A stretch of 34,119 nucleotides of DNA from Flavisolibacter sp. (GTDB lineage Bacteria; Bacteroidota; Bacteroidia; Chitinophagales; Chitinophagaceae), in assembly GCA_028288675.1 (NCBI GenBank), contig JAQBNG010000139.1, positions 1 through 34,119 on the forward strand, given 5' to 3'. This document shows positions 1 through 6,498 of this stretch, piece after piece. Both the position numbers and the translations under genes were made by a program. The notes beneath the pieces were generated by a model that did no database searches, was not told the origin of the DNA, and worked only from the letters and a program-made list of their open reading frames with translations. Numbering within the stretch: the first letter of the stretch is position 1; each line of letters begins with the position of its first letter.

Positions 1-135
1 GGCATAATTCAACTTAAATGGCTTACTGTCTGAAGTAGTAACGTCTGATTTTTTTTCCTGCGCCAATAAAGAAGATGATACCAATGTTGCGGCACCTGCA
101 ACAAAACCATTTTTTAAGAAATTTCTACGCTGCAT
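1..135 (-). CDS. N-terminus of an exported TIM-barrel sugar isomerase/epimerase-like protein (partial)
   Basis: Only the first 45 codons are inside the window; the gene runs off the left edge. It starts at an ATG at 133-135 and opens with MQRRNFLKNG followed by a small hydrophobic stretch (FVAGAATLVSSSLLA). This is a twin-arginine-like export signal with an RRNFLK motif, and cleavage is probably near residue 25. The segment after it ends in KPFKLNYA. From family knowledge, this resembles the start of the exported hydroxypyruvate isomerase-like (AP endonuclease 2/TIM-barrel) proteins of Bacteroidota, whose mature part begins with a similar phrase; that assignment is inferred from very little sequence. 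Proteins of this class often accompany Gfo/Idh/MocA oxidoreductases such as those at 23287-26210, but here they are 20 kb apart. The reading frame is convincing; the family is tentative. Confidence 0.6.
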   Translation of the reverse strand, partial: MQRRNFLKNGFVAGAATLVSSSLLAQEKKSDVTTSDSKPFKLNYA

Positions 136-203
136 AAATTTTATCGTTAGAGCTTAAATTTACCGACATTCTAAATACTGTACTATTGCGCATCTTCGTT
201 TAT

Positions 204-401
204 TTATAGAGTGATGTCTTTGATGTATGCTACTTCGCTGGATAGCGGCTTTTCATATTCTGCAACTAAAATGGATTCGGCATTTCGCATTGTTTTATAT
301 TCAAAAGATATAACGACGGCTAATGCTCTTACAAAAGCTTCGTGCTTCTCTATTGTGGTCAGGAATAAATAAGCATTTGTTTTGTAGTCAGTAGCATTCC
401 C
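204..401 (-). pseudogene. Possible remnant of a small coding sequence, no start codon
   Basis: The minus strand holds a 65-codon open frame ending in TAA at 204-206. Its translation looks protein-like (for example FLTTIEKHEAFVRALAVVI and LVAEYEKPLSSEVAYIKD), with an amphipathic helical pattern. It has no ATG, GTG or TTG before an internal Met (about 28 residues from the end) and begins directly after an in-frame TGA at 402-404. The same frame continues plausibly beyond that TGA (FVSKAKEL) towards about 455. The simplest reading is a decayed gene with a nonsense mutation, but a chance open frame is possible. I do not recognise the family. The rest of 136-483 shows nothing else. Confidence 0.25.
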
Positions 402-483
402 TCACAGCTCTTTAGCTTTACTTACAAAAGTGATAAGTATTGATTTTATCAGATTTCATTACTCAAATTATAAAACGCCTGTT

Positions 484-1095
484 TTATACAGGTCTTAACA
501 GCAGTTGGAACTGGACGACAAATTCATCTTTAATCTTTATCAATCCGCCAAATTTTTTAGGTGGTGAAAGTTGGAAGTCAGAAAAACAAAATGTCCGCCC
601 TCCATCTAATTGGATATTGCCGCCGGAATTTTTATTGAATGAATAAGTTAATTCAAACCGTTTAACTGCTCCGGCAAGTTCCACTTCTATCCACCCCTTT
701 ACGGATTCTTCTTTGGTTAGCAGTATTGGCATACGTTCAAGAGAAAGAAACCGGATCATCATGATTGGATATTCATCAGCTTTTAATGTTTGTCTTAGCC
801 CTTTTGTTAGCATCCCGCTGTGGCAATCGAATCTGAGAACATCCATCCTCATTTCACCCTTTAGCCGTACCGACTTGGAAACATCGTTAGAACAAATAAG
901 TGTGTCATTTTTAGTATACTCGTTTATAGTACATGTAAAGCTGTTAACATTTGACTTGCCCTTCACCAGAAGCGTACTGTTTTTTTCTACTTTCCACTTT
1001 GCGATAGGGACCGCCTGGGCTATTATTACCTGGGCTTTGCCAAGTAGTACTACTGTAATGATAGCTACACAATACAAGGCTCTTTTGTAAAACAT
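484..1095 (-). CDS. Secreted YceI-like domain protein
   Basis: This 203-residue protein has a signal peptide (hydrophobic residues 8-26, cleavage after IIAQ near 27). The rest fits the YceI-like family, a single lipocalin-like beta barrel that in characterised members binds polyisoprenoid or other lipids in the periplasm. Family-like features are the start of the mature part (AKWKVEKNSTLLVKGKSNV), the middle GLRQTLKADEYP where YceI proteins have a K(S)xKYP-type turn, and the C-terminal FSDFQLSPPKKFGGLIKIKD, matching the usual MTDF-PP-FGxIKVxD ending. It has several Cys residues (about 55, 68, 95) that the paralogue at 2565 lacks. A hairpin at 1113-1137 separates it from the genes upstream, so it is probably transcribed on its own. 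Its function here is unknown; lipid or quinone binding is a family-level guess. Confidence 0.8.
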   Translation of the reverse strand: MFYKRALYCVAIITVVLLGKAQVIIAQAVPIAKWKVEKNSTLLVKGKSNVNSFTCTINEYTKNDTLICSNDVSKSVRLKGEMRMDVLRFDCHSGMLTKGLRQTLKADEYPIMMIRFLSLERMPILLTKEESVKGWIEVELAGAVKRFELTYSFNKNSGGNIQLDGGRTFCFSDFQLSPPKKFGGLIKIKDEFVVQFQLLLRPV

Positions 1096-1112
1096 ATTAT
1101 CAATTAACTTTT

Positions 1113-1137
1113 AAAAAAATGAGCCTTTGCAGGCTCA
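1113..1137 (-). terminator. Rho-independent terminator after the beta-barrel gene
   Basis: Six-base arms TGAGCC (1120-1125) and GGCTCA (1132-1137) enclose a six-base loop. Read on the minus strand, the stem is followed by seven T (A-run 1113-1119). It lies 29 bases past the stop of the 1166-2536 gene and before the start of the YceI gene at 1095, so it should end the 3152-to-1166 transcript. Confidence 0.75.
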
Positions 1138-1165
1138 CACTTATCTCATGTACTTAAGCAAGCAT

Positions 1166-2536
1166 CTAAAATCCAATGACGGCCTCAACCAGATACCCGC
1201 TGAATTTCCCGCCATTGCGATAATCTGTTGTTGGAAAATCTTTATACTTCTGTACTACGTATTCTCCTTTCATAAGAATATTTTTAGTGATAAAATATCC
1301 ACCGGCAAGTGCCATCCGATTCACTTTCACATCGTTGTTAATACCATTCAATTGCGCTTTCGCCGTGTTATACCGGGCCCCTACAAAAAAGTTTTCCGAA
1401 GTTCCAAACCTGTAAACAACATCCCCGGCAAGCTGGGTCGCCGTTCTTTCGTCTTTTTCAGTTTTGTTTCTTCCTTTTGCAGTTTCATACGTTCCCAATA
1501 ATTCAAGTCCGCCCGTTTTTAAAAACCCATTAAGCATAATGGCATTTACTTTTTTGGTGAATCCTGGATTTAATCGGCCGGAGAAAGCAACAGCTGTGGA
1601 AGCCTGAACAGCACCGCTTGCATCTTTCCATTTCTCTACAACGTTTTGGTAATTAGAACCGGCACGATCTCCGCCGTACAGGGTAAGGCCGCTGCCTGAA
1701 TTGCTTGAATTATGATACAAACTTCCTGACAACCGAACCCGTAACTTTTCTGCTACTTGTTTATCAAAACCACCTTTTAAAATGATGGAAGGATTTCGGT
1801 TGGTATTGGCATCTATTATTTCTCCGTTTACCATTCCTTGCGTTGCAGAGTCAACACTTCCTTTAATCATTCCGCCTGTTAGCGCTAACATTCCGAAAAA
1901 TCCATTCTTCTGCAAGAATACCTCTCCACCAATTTCAGTTGCGAAGGCATCCATAATGTAACTTTCCATAAACGGATTATATAGAGCTTGTCCAGCATCA
2001 GATCTTCTAAAGTGGGCATCGCCATAATTCACTTCCATATGTCCGACTTTAATCGTGGCAACATCCATTAGCTTAGTCCAAAACTTTCCTTTAAAAGGAA
2101 GCTTATCAAATTGAATATATCCTCCTTTCACCCATGCTTCATTGTGATGCCGGGTAGATAAATACGTTGTTACATTTAAACGAATACCATCAGCTAATTG
2201 TATATCTAAAAAGAGGTTCGCCATAGCCGTCATAAAGCCCGGGCTTATGGGATACAGCTTATTGATCCCTTGATTATTGACCGCCGTATTTTTGCTCTTT
2301 AAATTTTGATACTGCTGAGTGAACCCTGCACCAATCCTAACTCTGGGTCCCTCAAAAGCAAGCGTGTCCGGTGTTTTATTTGTTTCAAAAACATTTAGAC
2401 CTCTTTGATCATAGGGTCTCCAGTAAGAGGGGCGGCCATAAAACTCTTTATCTGTTTGTGCCGTTGCTGCAACCGGAGCTATAAAGACCAACAACAAAAG
2501 AATTTTAAATGTAGTTCCTGATAATAATTTGTTCAT
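1166..2536 (-). CDS. Outer-membrane beta-barrel (porin-like) protein of unknown function
   Basis: The product is 456 residues with a signal peptide (residues 1-27, ending ATAQ). The mature protein is rich in alternating hydrophobic and polar strands separated by Gly/Asn/Asp turns and ends in YLVEAVIGF; a terminal aromatic residue is usual for outer-membrane barrels. No plug, carboxypeptidase-regulatory or TonB box region is seen, so it is not a TonB-dependent receptor. An approximately 16-strand porin-like barrel is plausible from the length. The gene lies 28 bases downstream of a YceI gene (2565-3152) on the same strand, so the two are probably co-transcribed and end at the hairpin at 1113-1137. 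A second YceI gene follows. The arrangement suggests a shared job with YceI proteins, perhaps handling a hydrophobic ligand at the outer membrane, but the substrate is unknown. Confidence 0.7.
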   Translation of the reverse strand: MNKLLSGTTFKILLLLVFIAPVAATAQTDKEFYGRPSYWRPYDQRGLNVFETNKTPDTLAFEGPRVRIGAGFTQQYQNLKSKNTAVNNQGINKLYPISPGFMTAMANLFLDIQLADGIRLNVTTYLSTRHHNEAWVKGGYIQFDKLPFKGKFWTKLMDVATIKVGHMEVNYGDAHFRRSDAGQALYNPFMESYIMDAFATEIGGEVFLQKNGFFGMLALTGGMIKGSVDSATQGMVNGEIIDANTNRNPSIILKGGFDKQVAEKLRVRLSGSLYHNSSNSGSGLTLYGGDRAGSNYQNVVEKWKDASGAVQASTAVAFSGRLNPGFTKKVNAIMLNGFLKTGGLELLGTYETAKGRNKTEKDERTATQLAGDVVYRFGTSENFFVGARYNTAKAQLNGINNDVKVNRMALAGGYFITKNILMKGEYVVQKYKDFPTTDYRNGGKFSGYLVEAVIGF

Positions 2537-2564
2537 GATTTATGTTTAGATGTTTTCGAACGGA

Positions 2565-3152
2565 TTAAACCTTAAATTTTACGTTATACGAAATGCTTAT
2601 GTCATTTCCTGTCTTAATCGTACCTAATAATGCTTTAGGAGGCTGCACGTTATAGTCCGTCATTTTCATTTTCTTTAGGCCCGTCACCGTAAAGCTTTTA
2701 TCAGTGGGGTTATAGGTGCCGTTTGCAAGAAGTTCTGTTTGATTCGTTGTGCCTGCAATGGTCATTTTACCTACGCAAGTCAATTGATAATTGTTTCCAC
2801 CGGTGGCCTTGACCGTAGCAGACGTGAGAACAAAAGCAATGTTGGGATTAGCGTCGCTCTTTAACGCTTTATAGGTGTTTTTATCCATTCCACCTTTCCC
2901 GCTTTTGAGATTTTTTACAGGAAGAGAAAAATTCATTTTGGAAAGAGAAGTTACCTTGCCATTATCAACAACAAAGGACACGTCACTTGTACCCGATACT
3001 GCCTTCATTTCCCAATCGTGCAGGTTAGACGTTCCGTTTAGTTTTATATCAAGTACCTGCGTGTGATAATTAATTTGTCCAAAGGCAGCAACACTTAGTG
3101 TAAAATTTATTGCCACGATCAAAGCAATTTTTAAAAACAGTAACTTTTTCAT
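2565..3152 (-). CDS. Secreted YceI-like domain protein
   Basis: A 195-residue exported protein with a signal peptide (residues 1-25, ending AAFGQ) and a single YceI-like lipocalin domain over the rest. Recognisable points are LNGTSNLHDWEMKAVSGTSD (the TSxLHDWxM phrase common in Bacteroidota YceI proteins), NLKSGKGGMDKNTYKALKSD in the middle, and the C-terminal MTDYNVQPPKALLGTIKTGN. It is a closer match to the family than the paralogue at 484-1095. It is the first gene of a probable two-gene operon with the beta-barrel gene (28-base gap). Family members bind isoprenoid-type lipids in the periplasm; the ligand here cannot be read from the sequence. The 256 bases upstream, shared with the divergent gene at 3409, should carry its promoter. 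Confidence 0.87.
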   Translation of the reverse strand: MKKLLFLKIALIVAINFTLSVAAFGQINYHTQVLDIKLNGTSNLHDWEMKAVSGTSDVSFVVDNGKVTSLSKMNFSLPVKNLKSGKGGMDKNTYKALKSDANPNIAFVLTSATVKATGGNNYQLTCVGKMTIAGTTNQTELLANGTYNPTDKSFTVTGLKKMKMTDYNVQPPKALLGTIKTGNDISISYNVKFKV

Positions 3153-3408
3153 GATTATTTTTTATTGAGTTAGATATTCTTCCCTTTTGTTTAGACCACA
3201 AAGCTATCCGTCACGGATTTTTTAAAGTATGATGGCAAAGCGCCCCAGACATGTTTATGGTCACTTGTTTATAGTACCGGAAATTTTTCCTGTTCAAAAT
3301 CATATTTGTGTTTGACCATGATACTGATACAGTAATAAACAGCTGATTACTTTTGGATAGGATTATTAATCCACCGTCAAAAAAGCACGGATCAAAGGCA
3401 ATAGCGGT

Positions 3409-3807
3409 ATGAACAACAATAAGAAAGTACTGTTGATAACAAAGGATAGTCTTCTGGCGGAGATCCAGCATGCATTCACTGCATCTTTCCCCTTTCTTAA
3501 AATTGATTTTATAAAGCCTGGTATTGTTGCCAAGCCGTCAAGAAGTTCGACGATTGATCCAAACACTCTCGTAAAGCATTTGAGCTCAATAGGTACTGCA
3601 ATAAAAATTCCTATAGATAATTTAAGAACAATTGCTGAAGTGACTAATGATTTTAAAAATTGCTTAGGCCTGGTTGTAGACGTATCAAGGAAATCAGGTA
3701 ATGTTTGGAACGTTATTTCGTTAACGGATGGATGGACCCTGGAAAGCCAAAATACGGCTGGTAAATATATTAGTTCTGTAATGGAAGTGCCACCTGAACA
3801 AAACTAA
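3409..3807 (+). CDS. Uncharacterised 132-residue cytoplasmic protein
   Basis: It starts at ATG 3409 (MNNNKKVLLITKDSLLAEIQ), with no signal peptide or membrane segment. The first 40 residues (KKVLLITKDSLLAEIQHAF, then FPFLKIDFIKPG) look like an alpha/beta start similar in pattern to response-regulator strands, but no phosphoacceptor Asp follows in the right place. The C-terminal half (about 65-132) includes TIAEVTNDFKNCLGLVVDVS and a Trp pair (NVWNVISLTDGWTLESQN). I do not recognise the family. It is divergent from the YceI gene and converges on the response regulator gene, overlapping its stop codon by four bases. One of only three plus-strand genes here, it may belong functionally with the neighbouring two-component pair. 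Protein-like composition argues that the frame is real. Confidence 0.65.
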   Translation: MNNNKKVLLITKDSLLAEIQHAFTASFPFLKIDFIKPGIVAKPSRSSTIDPNTLVKHLSSIGTAIKIPIDNLRTIAEVTNDFKNCLGLVVDVSRKSGNVWNVISLTDGWTLESQNTAGKYISSVMEVPPEQN

Positions 3808-4859
3808 TAAGGCAAGGCTCTTAGTTTCTTTTCATTGATAATCAAAACTTTTCCTGTTTGAATCTCTATAAGTTTCTCCTCTTTAAAATCTCCCAGGGTT
3901 CGTATTAACGACTCGGTTGCAATGCCTATAGATTGCGCCATATTCTCCCTTGACAAGTTCAACAGGGGCTGTTCTTCATCGTTCACCTTATATTTCTCCA
4001 GCAATTGAATAAGTCCATAGGCTACTTTTTTTCGCAAGGAGTTATAAGCAAGGTTCAAAAGCTGTTCTTCTTTTTCAACAATATTTTGCGTAATTATTTT
4101 AATGAATGCCTGTGCTATCTGGATATCATTGGAAATTAATTTCAAAAAATCTTCACGAGGTATAAGCATCAACGTGGTGTCTTCAAGAGTTACTGCTTCA
4201 TCAGAATAATTTTCATCTTTTAAGATCGAGGTGTAGCCAAAATAATCACCGCGGCTGTAAATATTAGTAATAAACTCTTTGCCTTCATCAGTACGCTTTG
4301 CTATTTTAATCTTACCTGCCACAACATAATATACAGATCTTGCCCGTTGACCTTCTTTATAAACAGCCACCTTTTTGTCATAGCTGAAGGTTTCTCTTTC
4401 CGCAGAAGTAAGGGTAACTTTTCCTGATAGCTTTACATCCTCCAGAAAGGTATTTAAGGCGTTATCGCCGCCGTATTCGGTTTTTAATAATTCATTTTTC
4501 TTCAACCTTGTCTCAATCGCATGCAGTAATTCAATTCCATCAAAAGGCTTCATGATATAATCATCGGCACCCATTTCCATTCCTTTTCTAAGATCTGACT
4601 TCTCGGATTTTGCGGTGAGGAAAATAAAAGGAATGGTGGCTGTTTCCTTATGCTTGCTTAGTAAATGATACACCCCATATCCATCTAAAACCGGCATCAT
4701 AATATCACAAACGATAAGGTCTGGCCTTTCTTTCAAAGCCTGCTCCACACCGGATTTCCCATTGTCGGCTGTTACTACTTTGTAATTAGCCAACTCCATG
4801 ATCTCTGCCGTATTTTCCCGTACTTCAATATTATCTTCTATTATGAGAATCTTTTTCAT
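3804..4859 (-). CDS. Response regulator fused to a Crp/Fnr-type cNMP-binding and HTH module
   Basis: The 351-residue protein has two parts. Residues 1-120 are a CheY-like receiver: acidic pair E8-D9, phosphoacceptor D52 in LIVCDIMMP, T82 and K104 in the MKPF motif. Residues about 145-265 form a cyclic-nucleotide-binding-like beta roll (VYYVVAGKIKIAKRTDEGKE, RGDYFG), followed by a Crp-type winged helix-turn-helix at about 275-345 (LSRENMAQSIGIATESLIRT, then the wing EIQTGKVLIINE). It therefore most likely binds DNA when phosphorylated. The roll lacks an obvious Arg-Thr cAMP pocket, so a nucleotide ligand is uncertain. The gene follows the histidine kinase gene by 11 bases, a clear operon and cognate pair. 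The Crp output with a receiver input suggests control of redox, respiration or stress genes; the YceI/barrel operon next door is a candidate target. Confidence 0.9.
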   Translation of the reverse strand: MKKILIIEDNIEVRENTAEIMELANYKVVTADNGKSGVEQALKERPDLIVCDIMMPVLDGYGVYHLLSKHKETATIPFIFLTAKSEKSDLRKGMEMGADDYIMKPFDGIELLHAIETRLKKNELLKTEYGGDNALNTFLEDVKLSGKVTLTSAERETFSYDKKVAVYKEGQRARSVYYVVAGKIKIAKRTDEGKEFITNIYSRGDYFGYTSILKDENYSDEAVTLEDTTLMLIPREDFLKLISNDIQIAQAFIKIITQNIVEKEEQLLNLAYNSLRKKVAYGLIQLLEKYKVNDEEQPLLNLSRENMAQSIGIATESLIRTLGDFKEEKLIEIQTGKVLIINEKKLRALPY

Positions 4860-4870
4860 AGCTGCTATGC

Positions 4871-6145
4871 TTACTTTTTTTGAGGAATATAAACAGTAAC
4901 CGTTGTGCCCTCATCCAATTTACTTTTTACGGTTATCCTGCCTTTCATTAACTCCAGGTATTTACCAACGATATGAAGCCCTAAGCCCGTACCCTGGATA
5001 TGATTCGCATTTTTTCCCCTAAAGAAACGTTCAAATAAATGCTTCTGATCTTCATTGGAAATTCCAATGCCTTTATCTGTCACGCAGACCATAAAAATAG
5101 TATCCATAAATACGGCTACTATTTCGATCGGCTGGTTTTCATCTGTAAATTTTATGGCGTTAGAAACAAGATTGATCAGAATATTTTTTACCAGGTTTCT
5201 ATCCAACCAAACATTACTGTCAACTGAATTTGTGAAATTTATTTTCTGCCCTTTTTTCAATAAGCCATCCAGGTCCTGGATCAGGTCATTGAAAATAGTA
5301 TCGATCTCAGAAGGGCTGACCAGTTCTACATTTGCTTGCATGAGGCCTTCTTCCATTTTGCCGAGAGAAAGAAAGTCCTCCAGGATATTCTTCATTCCAT
5401 CCACTGCAATTTTTATCCTGTCAATATGTTTTTCAACTCTTGGGTCTGCATTGGACTGATTGTATTTATCTAACAGGTAGGCGGAAGAAAGAATCGTTGT
5501 TAAGGGTGTTCTGAATTCATGGGAGGCTACGGTAACAAACCCGGATTTCAACTCATTTAATTCTTTTTCATTTTCGTAAGCAAGGTTTAATTCTTCCTTT
5601 GAGCGTTCTAGTTCTGAAAGTGCTTCCCTCAGCATTTTGGTTCGGTCTTCTACCTTTTGCTCCAGTTCCAAGTTCATTGATTTTATTTCCGCTGTTACAC
5701 TCTCTAATTCATTCTTTTGTTCCATCGCCCTTGCTTCGTGCGTTTTGCGAACAGTGATATCAATCACAAATGCTATTACAAAAGTTTCATTCTTAATAAT
5801 GTAATGACTTAAACTCACTTCAACGGGAAACGTAGTGCCGTCTTTACTTTGAGCAAACAGGTCTCTTCCATGTCCCATTATCCTTGGCTCTGGATGGTGG
5901 TAATATTGCTCCCGGTATTTTATGTGTCGCTCGTGGGTTGATGTAGGCAAAAGCACATCTACCACCTGGCCGGTAATTTCTTCCTTTGAATAACCAAACT
6001 GTATTTCTGCGTATTTATTAAAGTTGACAATTTTCCCTTCCTTGTTGGTAACAATAATTCCAATGGTGGCAAAATTGAATAACGCTTCAAATTGATTAAT
6101 GTTCTCAATGTTGTTTAAAGGCACTGGAGTTTTGTTTATAGACAT
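4871..6145 (-). CDS. Soluble PAS-domain sensor histidine kinase
   Basis: The 424-residue protein has no signal peptide or transmembrane segment, so it is probably cytoplasmic. Domains in order: a PAS domain at about 18-132 (LFNFATIGIIVTNKEGKIVN, FGYSKEEITGQ), a coiled coil at 135-200, HisKA with phosphorylatable H209 in VASHEFRTPLTTI, and a HATPase domain at about 310-424 with N box (NLVSNAIKF), G1 (DKGIGIS), F box (LFERFFRG) and G2 (GTGLGLHIVG). The catalytic boxes look intact. The PAS domain could bind haem, flavin or another cofactor; candidate histidines (HERH near 71-74, HH near 83-84) are visible but none is diagnostic. It is the first gene of a two-gene unit with the response regulator-Crp gene. 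The promoter should be in the 353 bases upstream (6146-6498). Confidence 0.92.
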   Translation of the reverse strand: MSINKTPVPLNNIENINQFEALFNFATIGIIVTNKEGKIVNFNKYAEIQFGYSKEEITGQVVDVLLPTSTHERHIKYREQYYHHPEPRIMGHGRDLFAQSKDGTTFPVEVSLSHYIIKNETFVIAFVIDITVRKTHEARAMEQKNELESVTAEIKSMNLELEQKVEDRTKMLREALSELERSKEELNLAYENEKELNELKSGFVTVASHEFRTPLTTILSSAYLLDKYNQSNADPRVEKHIDRIKIAVDGMKNILEDFLSLGKMEEGLMQANVELVSPSEIDTIFNDLIQDLDGLLKKGQKINFTNSVDSNVWLDRNLVKNILINLVSNAIKFTDENQPIEIVAVFMDTIFMVCVTDKGIGISNEDQKHLFERFFRGKNANHIQGTGLGLHIVGKYLELMKGRITVKSKLDEGTTVTVYIPQKK

Positions 6146-6498
6146 AAATGTTTTACTACGATGGGAAAATTTTAGTTGCTAGTTATTTATAAGCTTTTTA
6201 CCACCTACATCTTATTGCATAAAATGCCATGTCGTTTGGTATGCTGACGATAGTTTTTATTAAGAAGTTCATGAAAAATTACTTGAATGGTGCCACTCCC
6301 AACCTTTTACATCTAGAACCGCAGTAATATTAATATAGCTCATCCAAAAACATACCACCTTATCAGGTCTTAGACTATTCTTTTAAAAACAACGCGGTGT
6401 ATTTGAAGTAAAAACAATCACCACAGCTGTTAGTCATGCCTTGCTAAATTGCATTCATCACCACCCTCAGAAAATGTATAGCATATCACCAAATCGAG
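6146..6498. other. Gene-free spacer
   Basis: 353 AT-rich bases between the histidine kinase start and the GH20 stop, both on the minus strand. It must hold the kinase promoter and the end of the chitin operon transcript. I see no coding frame, strong hairpin with a T-run or repeat in it. Confidence 0.5.

Noticed and set aside
440-646. Plus-strand open frame of 68 codons overlapping the YceI gene end
   Set aside because: It is antisense to a convincing YceI C-terminus and its translation has no family features.
3211-3566. Two minus-strand open frames upstream of and inside the 3409 gene
   Set aside because: Low-complexity hydrophobic translations, antisense to a more protein-like frame; regarded as chance.
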